NCBI GenBank assembly: GCA_049672765.1 | Contig: JBATWQ010000151.1 | Location: 1 to 16,390, forward strand | Length of the DNA stretch: 16,390 nucleotides | DNA from: JAGQSZ01 sp049672765 | GTDB taxonomy: Bacteria > Actinomycetota > Acidimicrobiia > Acidimicrobiales > Microtrichaceae | Direction of reading: 5' to 3' | Shown here: positions 1 through 7,211 of the stretch, one piece after another | Layout: each line of letters begins with the position of its first letter | Position numbering within the stretch: position 1 is the stretch's first letter | Made by a program: the position numbers and the translations under genes | The notes under the pieces: model-generated | The model's input: the letters and a program-made list of their open reading frames with translations, nothing else | Told to the model about the DNA's origin: nothing | The model's database searches: none

Positions 1-20
1 AGTGTAGAACGCGACAAGCC

Positions 21-34
21 GTTTGCGAGCAAAC
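21..34. repeat. Short palindrome upstream of the HEAT-repeat gene
   Basis: GTTTGC and GCAAAC form a perfect 6-bp inverted repeat around a 2-bp centre, 46 bases before the chosen ATG of the HEAT-repeat gene. It could be an operator half-site pair or chance. The rest of bases 1-79 shows no convincing promoter. Confidence 0.25.
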
Positions 35-79
35 CTTCACGATCAGTGCTCCAAAGGTCTGCGAACTCCCTCAGGCGAA

Positions 80-793
80 ATGACGCGTGCCCAGTTGACT
101 GAATCACAGGATTTCGAGACCGAACGGAACGCCCCGGCCAAAGGCACATACCACGCGGATCCCAGCGCCGTTACCGATCCCGCCGAAGTAGCCGAGCGTC
201 GCCGACGGATCGTCGCAGCAGGTCACAGCGGTGACGCCGCCACGGCGCGGGCCGGTCTTGGGGACCCCTCGCCCGAGGTCCGTGCCGCTGCTGTAGGAGC
301 ACTCAGCCGTCTACAGGCGCTCGACGAGGCTGAGCTCTCCGAGACGCTGAGCGACGACGACCCGCTGGTAAGGCGAAGGGGTGCGCTCATCGCCGCAACT
401 CGCAACGACGCTGCTGGAGCGCTCTCGGCCCTGCTGGATGATCCCGAGCCGGTTGTTATCGAAGTTGCGGCCTTTGCGTGGGGTGAACGGTCAGAGGTGC
501 CTGACGGCGTTCTCGATCGGCTGGTGGTTCTCGCCACGGACCATGAGGACTCACTGTGCCGTGAGGCGGCGGTGGCGGCGCTGGGCTCGATCGGTGATCA
601 ACGCGGCCTGGGGGCGGTGGTCGCAGCGTGTGGCGACAAGGCAACGGTTCGACGACGGGCTGTTCTGGCCCTCGCCGCGTTCGACGGCGAGCAGGTCACC
701 GCGACGCTGCGGTCGATGCTCAACGATCGTGATCTGCAGGTGCGCCAGTCAGCAGAGGAACTCCTGGCGATCGAACTCGGCGAAGAGACCTGA
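80..793 (+). CDS. HEAT-repeat protein
   Basis: This encodes a 237-residue soluble protein with no signal peptide or membrane segment. After a polar N-terminal 40 residues, the remainder is made of about five HEAT-like helical pairs of roughly 30 residues, with the recurring pattern of aspartate-proline or aspartate-aspartate, then VRR/VRxxA and an alanine/leucine-rich helix (for example DPSPEVRAAAVGAL, DDPLVRRRGAL, KATVRRRAVLALAAF, DRDLQVRQSAEELL). HEAT repeats normally serve as protein-binding scaffolds; some relatives are phycobilin-lyase-like, but nothing here points to a specific partner. I chose ATG 80, which has a weak AGG five bases upstream. An in-frame TTG at 23 would add 19 residues but has no ribosome site. 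It is convergent with the Liv operon and transcribed alone here. The fold is clear and the function is unknown. Confidence 0.8.
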   Translation: MTRAQLTESQDFETERNAPAKGTYHADPSAVTDPAEVAERRRRIVAAGHSGDAATARAGLGDPSPEVRAAAVGALSRLQALDEAELSETLSDDDPLVRRRGALIAATRNDAAGALSALLDDPEPVVIEVAAFAWGERSEVPDGVLDRLVVLATDHEDSLCREAAVAALGSIGDQRGLGAVVAACGDKATVRRRAVLALAAFDGEQVTATLRSMLNDRDLQVRQSAEELLAIELGEET

Positions 794-832
794 GGACCCA
801 GACCTGAGCGCCGACCTGACACCGGAGGGCAT

Positions 833-880
833 CCAAAACCAGAGGTGGGACCGACCCACCGGGCCGACCCCACCTCTTGG
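833..880 (-). terminator. Rho-independent terminator at the end of the Liv operon
   Basis: AGAGGTGGG (841-849) pairs perfectly with CCCACCTCT (869-877). The flanking CC/GG (839-840 with 879-880) can extend the stem past one bulged base. Read on the minus strand the stem is followed by GGTTTTGG, a four-T run, so it suits termination of livK. It lies between convergent genes and may also stop the HEAT-gene transcript, but there is no T run on that side. Confidence 0.6.
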
Positions 881-903
881 AACTAGTTCAGCTTGCGAAC
901 AGG

Positions 904-2241
904 TCAGTCCCTGACAGCGAAGCTGTTGGACTTTCCTTCGTAGTTGGCCACCGGTGACTTCTCGACCCAGCCATCACCTTCGCGCTGGGCGATTCTGAAT
1001 CCTTCGATGGCCCACGGGTCGTCGGCGCCGTCGGTGTTGACGGTGATTTCGTCACGAAGCAGTCCGAAGTTGCCGTCCTTGAGCGAGAACAGGGCGTTCA
1101 TGAGCGTTGCCCTGTCCACGGTCTTGGCGTTCTTCAGACCCTCGGCGAAGAGTGCGGCGAAGCCCCAACCGGGGGCAGCGATTCCGCCTTCGATGGCGCC
1201 CTCATCGAGGCCTCCGATTGCGGCCTGTTCCTTGAACTCGACGACCTTCGGGTTGGTTGCGTCGGCCGGGTCCGCCGGGTCGAGCGTCGGCTGTGCCAGG
1301 TACACGCCCTGGTCCTTGCCACCTGCGAGGGAAAGGGCGAGCTTCGAGGCACAGGTGACCGAGATGAACGTCATCGGCTTCCAGGTATCGGGCATCTTCG
1401 ACAGCGAGGTCGGGCACGGTGTGCCACCAATTCCAACGATGAAGGTGTCGGCGCCGGACTGTGAAAGTGCGACGACCTGGGCCTCGGGTGAGGTACCTGC
1501 CAGGGGATTGAAGCTCTCCGACTCGACCACGGTGATGTCCGTGTCCTTGATCTCGGCCTCGATGGTCTTCTTGTAGGCCTGACCGAAGTCGTCGTCCTGA
1601 TACAGGATGGCGATCTTGGCTTCAGGGGCTTCGGCCTTCAGATACTCGACCCAGGCGTGCGCCTCGGTCGCGTACGACGGAAGTGCCGAGATGTACCAGG
1701 GATAGTCATTGGCATCGCCCCACGAGGTGGATCCGGTAGCCAGAGAGACGTTGGGGATACAACCGTCGTTCATGTAGTCGCGGATCGACATGTTGGTCTC
1801 GGTACCGATGTTGCCGACCAACGCGAAGACCTTGTCCTGCTCAACCAGCTTCTTGGCCAGAGCGGGAGTCTTGGACGGGTCGTACTCGTCGTTCTCCTTG
1901 ATCAGTTCGATCTGGTACTTCTTGCCATCGCCGGCCTCGAGTCCACCGCGCTTGTTGGCGGCTTCGAAGTACGCGGCCATCCCCTTGGTCACATTGTCGT
2001 AGATGGCGTAGTTGCCGGTCTCGGGACGAATGGTGCCAAGCTTGATGGTGTCACCCTCGACTCCCTGGGTGCCCTTGTAGTCGGTGCAGTCGGTGTCGGG
2101 GTTGATGAACTCGGTGGAATCGCTGGAACCCTTGTCGGAGTTGTCCGACCCCTTGCCGGTGTCGTCGGCGCTGCTACACGCTCCAGCGGTGACTGCGATG
2201 GACAGCAGCATCGCTGCTGTCAGCTTCCATGTAGGTCTCAT
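904..2241 (-). CDS. livK: Branched-chain amino acid type ABC transporter, substrate-binding lipoprotein
   Basis: This encodes a 445-residue extracytoplasmic binding protein of the LivK/periplasmic-binding type I family. The N terminus has a short basic segment, a hydrophobic core and a lipobox TAGAC, so Cys22 should be lipidated and the mature protein held on the outer face of the membrane. A serine/aspartate/glycine-rich linker follows (about 23-45). The binding fold then begins (TIKLGTIRPETGNYAIYDNVTKG), with typical segments such as FALVGNIGT and ILYQDDDFGQAYKK. The start ATG overlaps the livM stop (ATGA) and has a strong GAGGAGAAGG ribosome site. It is the last gene of the operon, just before the terminator. 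The family takes branched-chain amino acids, but relatives bind amides, urea or aromatic compounds, so the ligand is not settled. Confidence 0.88.
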   Translation of the reverse strand: MRPTWKLTAAMLLSIAVTAGACSSADDTGKGSDNSDKGSSDSTEFINPDTDCTDYKGTQGVEGDTIKLGTIRPETGNYAIYDNVTKGMAAYFEAANKRGGLEAGDGKKYQIELIKENDEYDPSKTPALAKKLVEQDKVFALVGNIGTETNMSIRDYMNDGCIPNVSLATGSTSWGDANDYPWYISALPSYATEAHAWVEYLKAEAPEAKIAILYQDDDFGQAYKKTIEAEIKDTDITVVESESFNPLAGTSPEAQVVALSQSGADTFIVGIGGTPCPTSLSKMPDTWKPMTFISVTCASKLALSLAGGKDQGVYLAQPTLDPADPADATNPKVVEFKEQAAIGGLDEGAIEGGIAAPGWGFAALFAEGLKNAKTVDRATLMNALFSLKDGNFGLLRDEITVNTDGADDPWAIEGFRIAQREGDGWVEKSPVANYEGKSNSFAVRD

Positions 2242-3383
2242 GCCTTCTCCTCATTTTGGGAACTTTCAATGGCGGCGGGATCTCCACCGCCGGGAGCGCT
2301 GTTGGACGCGGAAGTTGTCACTGCCGCTGTACCCGATCGGCCAGCGCCGGCCTTCTTGAACTTTGCCTGGACGGTTCTGAACACACCGACCATTCCGCCC
2401 GGGGCCACGAGCATCAGCCCGATGAGCATCACTCCGAGAATTACCGCCCTTGCTGGTTGCAGCCGGTTGGGTAGCTCGGGGATGATCACGTCTGAGAAGA
2501 TGCCGTAGAAGAGCGCTCCGACCGCGGGTCCGATGATGCTCGATGCGCCGCCGATGACTACTGCCACGAGGAAGTAGATCGATACGGCAATGGTGAACGA
2601 ACTCGGGTACATCCGGGTCTGGTCGATTGCGAAAAGCCCACCGCCGATCCCGGCGAGCGCCGAGCCCACACCGAAGGTGTAGATCTTGACCCGGGCGACC
2701 GGAATGCCCGACACCTCGGCTGCGGTCTCGTTGTCCCTGACCGCCACCAGAGAGCGACCAACCCGACTCTTGATCAGGTTCCGCGACAGCAGGAAACAAA
2801 GCCCGGTAATTGCCAAGAACACCAGGTATTGCCACTGATGGGCGTCCACACCCTTGAGGGGCGAGAGCATCTGGATCGGCTTCTCCCGCAGAGAGCCCCT
2901 GTACATCTGCTCGCTGGTGATCTGCATGCCGTGGCTGCCACCGGTGATCGAATTGAACTGTTCAACCGCCAACGGGAACAACGTGGCGACCGCAAGGGTG
3001 ACCAGCGCCAGATACAGACCCTTGATCCGGAGCGCAGGGAGTCCGATTATGACCCCGACGACGAAGCACACGACTCCGCCGCCGACTACTGCCAACAGCA
3101 GGGGCGAGTTCAGTTCGTTGATCATCCAGCCGGCCGTGTAGGCACCAACCCCGTACAAGGCCCCGTGTCCGACGGAAATCTGTCCGTTGAAGCCCGTCAG
3201 CAGGTTGAGTCCGCAGGCGCCGATCGCAAGTGTCATCCAGCCGCTGAACTGATCTACCCGGAACGGCTCGAACATGAACGGGGCGTAGATCAACACGCCG
3301 GCGACGATGATCCAGACGACGATCGTCGCCGGACGCAGCTTCGTTCGCCCGGGTGCTGCCGGCAGCTCAAGGGTGGCGGTCAT
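2238..3383 (-). CDS. livM: Branched-chain amino acid type ABC transporter permease LivM
   Basis: This encodes a 381-residue integral membrane permease, one of the two channel subunits of the importer. It shows the LivM signature of multiple hydrophobic helices with the segments LLTGFNGQISVGHGALYGVGAY near residue 60 and GIPVARVKIYTFGVGSALAGIGGGLFA in the C-terminal half, which contains the loop that docks the ATPases. A hydrophilic tail of about 45 residues rich in Ser, Ala, Gly and Glu follows the last helix, longer than in LivM of Escherichia coli. The start ATG overlaps the livH stop (ATGA), and its own stop overlaps the livK start, so translation is probably coupled on both sides. Confidence 0.9.
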   Translation of the reverse strand: MTATLELPAAPGRTKLRPATIVVWIIVAGVLIYAPFMFEPFRVDQFSGWMTLAIGACGLNLLTGFNGQISVGHGALYGVGAYTAGWMINELNSPLLLAVVGGGVVCFVVGVIIGLPALRIKGLYLALVTLAVATLFPLAVEQFNSITGGSHGMQITSEQMYRGSLREKPIQMLSPLKGVDAHQWQYLVFLAITGLCFLLSRNLIKSRVGRSLVAVRDNETAAEVSGIPVARVKIYTFGVGSALAGIGGGLFAIDQTRMYPSSFTIAVSIYFLVAVVIGGASSIIGPAVGALFYGIFSDVIIPELPNRLQPARAVILGVMLIGLMLVAPGGMVGVFRTVQAKFKKAGAGRSGTAAVTTSASNSAPGGGDPAAIESSQNEEKA

Positions 3384-4264
3384 ACTCGCGACACATCCTT
3401 CTTACCGAAGAGCCCCTGTGGCCGGAACAGGAGCACCGCCAGAATGAGAATGAATGCCGGGGCAAGAGGCATCTTCTCAAATACCGAAACGTAGCGGGGA
3501 AGCACCGAAGACAGGGTCCCGACGACCATCCCGCCGATGATCGCTCCCACCAGAGAGTCGAAGCCGCCAAGTGTGATGGCCGCGAAGCCGAAGATCAGGG
3601 TCAACTGCATAAGGTTGGTACCCAGGCCCAGGTTCGGCGCTGTGAAGACTCCGGCGACGGTTCCGACCGCCGCCGCAAGGCCCCAACCGAGCATGAGCAA
3701 TCTGGGGACGGGAACCCCGACCAGACCGGCGGACTCCGAATTGGACGCCACCGTTCGCATCGCAAGGCCCAGCTTGGTCTTCTGGAAGAGCAGGAAGAAC
3801 AGGAAGGCCATGGCGCCCAGCACAGCCACCGAGCCAATTTTCTGCCAGGCGATCGCGACTCCTGCGACGGTCACCTGACCTGATCCGAACAGCGGCTCGA
3901 GGCTCCGGTCGACCGTTCCCCAGATCAGCTGCGCAGCCCCGTTTATGCCCAGGAAGAGACCAATTGTGACGATGACCACCGCCAGGGGTTTCTGGTGCGG
4001 GTCACCGACCGGCCGCACCGCTACCTCGTGGATGAGTGCACCGACGAGGAAGCCGCCGGCCATGCCGCACAGCACCGCCAGCCACATAGGCAGTCCGGCA
4101 TTCCAGAACGTCCACACGATGAACGACGCGAACATCGCCAGTTCGCCCTGTGCGAAGTTGAGAATCCCGGTCGATCGGTAGATGACCACCAGGCCGAGTC
4201 CGAGCATCGCGTAGACCGCGCCGTCGCCAATACCGACCAGCAGGATCTGTAGGAAGTCCCTCAT
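3380..4264 (-). CDS. livH: Branched-chain amino acid type ABC transporter permease LivH
   Basis: This encodes a 294-residue integral membrane permease that pairs with LivM. The family landmarks are present: an N-terminal MRDFLQILLVGIGDGAVYAM helix, GLGLVVIYRSTGILNFAQGE (residues about 22-41), GAIIGGMVVGTLSSVLP near the C terminus, and a final LFRPQGLFG. The frame is open further upstream to 4417, but that extension is arginine-rich and unlike the family. ATG 4264 has a GGGAGG ribosome site and gives the usual LivH length. It starts 16 bases after the livF stop, the only non-overlapping junction of the livF-H-M-K run, and its TGA overlaps the livM ATG. Confidence 0.92.
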   Translation of the reverse strand: MRDFLQILLVGIGDGAVYAMLGLGLVVIYRSTGILNFAQGELAMFASFIVWTFWNAGLPMWLAVLCGMAGGFLVGALIHEVAVRPVGDPHQKPLAVVIVTIGLFLGINGAAQLIWGTVDRSLEPLFGSGQVTVAGVAIAWQKIGSVAVLGAMAFLFFLLFQKTKLGLAMRTVASNSESAGLVGVPVPRLLMLGWGLAAAVGTVAGVFTAPNLGLGTNLMQLTLIFGFAAITLGGFDSLVGAIIGGMVVGTLSSVLPRYVSVFEKMPLAPAFILILAVLLFRPQGLFGKKDVSRV

Positions 4265-4280
4265 CGGGTCGTGACCTCCC

Positions 4281-4994
4281 TCATAGTCCCAGATACGCCT
4301 TCTGAATCGCCGAGTCGCCCTGCAGTTCCGTGGCGCTGCCCGACACGACAATGCGCCCGGCTTCGAGGACGTACGCCCGGGCAGCGAAGTCGAGTGCCAG
4401 GTTGGCGTTCTGCTCAACCAGCAGAACCGACGTGTCGGATGTCTGGGTTATTTCCCGCAGCCTGTCGAACACTTCCTGCGTGACGAGCGGAGCGAGCCCA
4501 AGAGACGGTTCATCGAGCAACAGGAGCTTGGGACGGGCCATCAGCGCCCTGGCGATGGCGAGCATCTGTTGTTCACCGCCGGACATCGACCCGGCCAACT
4601 GGGTCCGACGCTCGCCCAGGCGGGGGAACATCTCGTACCAGTGTTCAATGTCGGCGTCGACCTCTTTGTCCTTGCGGACATACGCGCCGATGCGCAGATT
4701 CTCCTCGACGGTGAGCGCCGTGATGGTCCCCCTGCCCTGCGGCACGTGGGCGATGCCCCGTCCCAGAACCTGATCGGGTCGAATCCCCGAGATGCTCCTG
4801 CCCTCGAACTCCACGGATCCCCTGGACGAAATCATTCCCGAAATGGCTCGTAGCGTGGTTGTCTTTCCGGCACCGTTCGCGCCCAGAACCACAACCACCT
4901 CTCCCTTGTCGATCGTCAGGTCGATCCCGAAGAGAACTTCGACGATGCCGTAGCCGGCCTGCAGATCCGAGACTTCCAGCAAGTTTTCGCTCAC
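4281..4994 (-). CDS. livF: Branched-chain amino acid type ABC transporter ATPase LivF
   Basis: This encodes a 237-residue cytoplasmic ATPase that powers the importer together with LivG. Visible motifs are Walker A GANGAGKTT (38-46), Q-loop Gln86 in VPQGRGT, signature SGGEQQM (138-144), Walker B LLLLDEP (157-163) and the SLGLAP segment after it. The usual H-loop histidine is Gln195 in LVEQN, which is normal for LivF proteins and not a defect. The start is GTG, overlapping the livG stop as GTGA; the family start MSENLLEVSDLQAGYG agrees with this choice. Confidence 0.93.
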   Translation of the reverse strand: MSENLLEVSDLQAGYGIVEVLFGIDLTIDKGEVVVVLGANGAGKTTTLRAISGMISSRGSVEFEGRSISGIRPDQVLGRGIAHVPQGRGTITALTVEENLRIGAYVRKDKEVDADIEHWYEMFPRLGERRTQLAGSMSGGEQQMLAIARALMARPKLLLLDEPSLGLAPLVTQEVFDRLREITQTSDTSVLLVEQNANLALDFAARAYVLEAGRIVVSGSATELQGDSAIQKAYLGL

Positions 4995-5758
4995 TTTGCC
5001 GGTGCCCCCAGGTAGGCGGCGATCACAAGTGGATCATCGCGGATTTCAGCGGGTGCGCCTTCGGCGATCTTGCGGCCGAGGTCCATAACCACGACCTTCT
5101 GTGAGATGGACATGACCATCGACATGTGGTGCTCAACCAGCAGAATGGTCAGGTCGAACTCGTCGCGGATCTGCTTGATAGCGTTGCCGAGTTCATCAAC
5201 TTCGCCGTGGGTCAGGCCACTCGCAGGCTCGTCGAGCATCAACAGCTTCGGCTGCGACGCCAGCGCCCTGGCGAACTCGATGCGCTTCAAGGTGCCGTAG
5301 GGAAGTCCACCGCAGGGATGATGGGCGAACTGGGCAAGGCTGAGCCGCTCGAGGATCTCCATCGCATCGGCTTCGAGGCGCTTCTCTTCTGATCGCACCT
5401 GCGGAAGCCGGAGCGTCGAGGTCCAGAATCCAGCCCGGCTCCTGGAGTGGGCCCCGATCTTGACGTTGTCCACAACCGACAGCCCGGGTACCAGCGCCAG
5501 GTTCTGGAAGGTCCGCGCGACGCCGATCTCGACGATCTTGTGCGGCGGCATGGCCAACAGGTCCTGGCCCTCGAACTGCACCGAACCCCTGGTGGGCCGG
5601 TAGATGCGCGAAACGACGTTGAACAGGGTCGTTTTGCCGGCGCCGTTGGGTCCGATCAGTGCACAGATCTGGCCAGATTCGATCGTGAACGAAAGTCCGT
5701 CGAGCGCGACGACGCCACCGAAATGCACACCGACATCCACGACTTCAAGCTGTGTCAC
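4991..5758 (-). CDS. livG: Branched-chain amino acid type ABC transporter ATPase LivG
   Basis: This encodes a 255-residue cytoplasmic ATPase, the partner of LivF. Motifs are Walker A GPNGAGKTT (36-44), Q-loop Gln85 in RTFQNLAL, the LivG-type signature LPYGTLKRIEFARAL (152-166), Walker B LLMLDEP (172-178) and H-loop His210 in LVEHHM. I chose GTG 5758 because GGAGGA (5769-5774) lies ten bases upstream and the protein then matches the usual LivG length and N terminus. An in-frame ATG at 5839 would add 27 polar residues; it has no ribosome site but sits six bases after a possible -10 box, so a leaderless longer form is possible. This is the first gene of the Liv operon and begins about 110 bases after mreB ends. 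Confidence 0.9.
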   Translation of the reverse strand: MTQLEVVDVGVHFGGVVALDGLSFTIESGQICALIGPNGAGKTTLFNVVSRIYRPTRGSVQFEGQDLLAMPPHKIVEIGVARTFQNLALVPGLSVVDNVKIGAHSRSRAGFWTSTLRLPQVRSEEKRLEADAMEILERLSLAQFAHHPCGGLPYGTLKRIEFARALASQPKLLMLDEPASGLTHGEVDELGNAIKQIRDEFDLTILLVEHHMSMVMSISQKVVVMDLGRKIAEGAPAEIRDDPLVIAAYLGAPAK

Positions 5759-5845
5759 TCCCCCCGACTCCTCCGCTCGACGTTCTTGGGTGTGGAACTC
5801 TACCCGTTGGGCTCCGTCAAACGAGGGAACACTCGGCATGTATGG

Positions 5846-5851
5846 CGTATA
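5846..5851 (-). promoter_or_regulatory. Possible -10 box for the Liv operon
   Basis: On the minus strand TATACG matches the TATAAT consensus at four of six positions and ends exactly six bases before the in-frame ATG at 5839. No good -35 box is visible at 16-18 bases. If used, transcription would start near 5839, giving either a leaderless longer LivG or an 81-base leader to the GTG at 5758. Read-through from mreB is the alternative. Confidence 0.3.
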
Positions 5852-5868
5852 CGGGTAACGGACGAGTC

Positions 5869-6873
5869 TCAGCGACGCGAGCTCATGAACATGTCACTGA
5901 GTTCCTCGTAGGACTCGACCACCCTGCCTGCACCAAGGACGACGGACTCGAGCGGTTGCCGGACGGTCTTTACCGGCACCTCACACTCCTTTGCCAGGCG
6001 CAGGTCAAGACCTTTGAGCAGCGAACCACCCCCCACCAGGTGGATTCCGTGCTCGATCAGGTCCTGGGCCAACTCGGGTGGAGCCTCGGCCACGCAGGCG
6101 AGAACAGAGTCGACCATCGAGTTGACCGGTTCTGCGATGGCCGACCTGACCTCCTCGGCCGAGAGGATGATCGTCTTGGGTAGGCCACTCATCAGCTCGC
6201 GCCCTCGGACCTCGGCCCTCACCTCGTCGGGGGTCGGGTACGCAGAACCGATCAGGATCTTGATCTCCTCCGCAGTCTGTTCGCCGATGGCGATTCCGTA
6301 TTCCCTGCGGATATAGGTGATGATCGCCGCGTCGATGTCGAAAGAACCAATGCGAACCGCTTGGAGCGCCACCACTCCGCCAAGCGAAATGAGTGCCGTT
6401 TCAGAGGTTCCACCACCAATGTCGACGACCATGTTCGCCCGGGGCTCATTGATCGGCAGACCCGCGCCGATCGCCGCTGCCATCGGCTGCTCGATCAACT
6501 GGGCCTCGGTCGCTCCTGCCTTCCGGGCGGCCTCGGTAACGGCTCGCTTCTCGACAGCGGTGATCGCCGAAGGGACACATATCACCACCCTGGGGCGGTT
6601 GAAACGATTGACTCCAACCCTGCGCAGAAGCAGATGGATCATCTCCTGGGTGACTTCGAAGTCCGTGATCGCACCCTGACGCAATGGCCGCACAGCCACG
6701 ATGTAGCTGGGCGTCCGTCCGATCATCTTCCACGCGTCGCGTCCCATGGCCATCACCTGGTGGACCTTGGTATTTAGCGCGATAACAGAGGGCTCGTTCA
6801 ATACGATGCCCTCCCCTCTGGCGTAGACCAAGGTGTTGGCCGTACCGAGGTCGATTGCCAGGTCGCGTCCCAG
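5869..6873 (-). CDS. mreB: Rod-shape-determining actin-like protein MreB, probable CTG start
   Basis: This encodes a 334-residue bacterial actin that forms membrane-bound filaments guiding lateral cell-wall synthesis. The ATP-site motifs are complete: phosphate-1 DLGTANT (8-14), phosphate-2 DIGGGTSE (151-158) and the adenosine motif HLVGGGSLLKGL (278-289); IVLNEPSVIAL and EQPMAAAIGAGLP are also typical of MreB. The start is odd. The first standard start codon in frame is TTG 6831, which would cut off phosphate-1. Between that codon and the upstream in-frame stop there is no ATG, GTG or TTG. CTG at 6873 gives GRDLAIDLGTANT, as expected for the family, and lies one base after the stop of the small upstream gene, with a G-rich stretch (GGGGCGGG) before it. 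mreC and mreD are not adjacent. Confidence 0.88.
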   Translation of the reverse strand: MGRDLAIDLGTANTLVYARGEGIVLNEPSVIALNTKVHQVMAMGRDAWKMIGRTPSYIVAVRPLRQGAITDFEVTQEMIHLLLRRVGVNRFNRPRVVICVPSAITAVEKRAVTEAARKAGATEAQLIEQPMAAAIGAGLPINEPRANMVVDIGGGTSETALISLGGVVALQAVRIGSFDIDAAIITYIRREYGIAIGEQTAEEIKILIGSAYPTPDEVRAEVRGRELMSGLPKTIILSAEEVRSAIAEPVNSMVDSVLACVAEAPPELAQDLIEHGIHLVGGGSLLKGLDLRLAKECEVPVKTVRQPLESVVLGAGRVVESYEELSDMFMSSRR

Positions 6874-6874
6874 T

Positions 6875-7069
6875 TCAGCCCGCCCCGGTCGACTTGCGGC
6901 GAGGCCGTTGTTCGGGCGCTTCGTCGGGAGCGAGCGCCTTCATCTTCTCGTTGAACTGCTCGACCGATGATCGGGGGGAAGACGACGCCGGTCGGTTCCG
7001 GAGCCACAACAGGCTCAGGCCGATGACGCTCAGGCCAAACACGATGAATAGGTAGATGACGTTGTTCAC
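6875..7069 (-). CDS. Small single-pass membrane protein upstream of mreB
   Basis: This encodes a 64-residue protein starting at GTG 7069. Residues about 4-23 (VIYLFIVFGLSVIGLSLLWL) form one strongly hydrophobic helix, followed by LRNRP and a charged, proline- and arginine-containing cytoplasmic tail of about 40 residues (EQFNEKMKALAPDEAPEQRPRRK). The arginines after the helix favour an N-outside, C-inside orientation. Its TGA is separated from the proposed mreB CTG by one base, so the two are almost surely co-translated, and a link to MreB membrane attachment or wall growth is a reasonable inference from position only. I do not recognise a named family. The frame is open to 7156, but the added residues look non-coding and GTG 7069 overlaps the stop of a possible leader peptide. 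Confidence 0.65.
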   Translation of the reverse strand: MNNVIYLFIVFGLSVIGLSLLWLRNRPASSSPRSSVEQFNEKMKALAPDEAPEQRPRRKSTGAG

Positions 7070-7101
7070 AGCTGCAGTTCGTGGTCGCAGGGGCAATGCA
7101 C
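7066..7101 (-). CDS. Possible 11-codon leader peptide of the mreB unit
   Basis: Starting at GTG 7101, the frame reads MHCPCDHELQL and stops at a TGA that overlaps the GTG of the small membrane protein as GTGA. The GTG lies exactly six bases after the -10 box TACGAT (7108-7113), so an mRNA from this promoter would begin at or next to this codon. The peptide has Cys-Pro-Cys near its start. The next gene has no ribosome site of its own, which fits delivery of ribosomes by this short frame. Chance is possible in so short a frame. Confidence 0.4.
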   Translation of the reverse strand: MHCPCDHELQL

Positions 7102-7107
7102 AGCCCC

Positions 7108-7135
7108 ATCGTAGAGAAGTTCTGACCCCCGCCAA
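7108..7135 (-). promoter_or_regulatory. Promoter of the mreB unit
   Basis: On the minus strand, -35 TTGGCG (7130-7135) and -10 TACGAT (7108-7113) each match their consensus at four of six positions and are separated by 16 bases. Transcription should start near 7101. It is divergent from the DUF2342 gene promoter, which uses the same -10 sequence. Confidence 0.5.
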
Positions 7136-7211
7136 GAAAAGTGCGGCCGGAGTCACAGTCTCGGCACTCAGGTGGACCGCTTTCCGCGCCCCTTGCGAGC
7201 AGCGTCACACG

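Noticed and set aside
1657..2508. Plus-strand frame of 283 codons opposite livK and livM
   Set aside because: Its valine/glycine-rich translation is the complement of livK codons in a GC-rich genome; livK is fully supported.
2829..3494. Plus-strand frame of 221 codons opposite livM
   Set aside because: The Asp/Arg/Gln-rich product is typical of antisense shadow frames; no ribosome site or family likeness.
4265..4417. N-terminal extension of livH
   Set aside because: The 51 added residues are Arg/Ser/Pro-rich, overlap livF in another frame and do not resemble LivH; ATG 4264 has a GGGAGG site.
6875..6880. Programmed frameshift joining the small membrane protein to MreB
   Set aside because: No slippery sequence is visible before the stop, and direct restart at CTG one base later explains the arrangement more simply.
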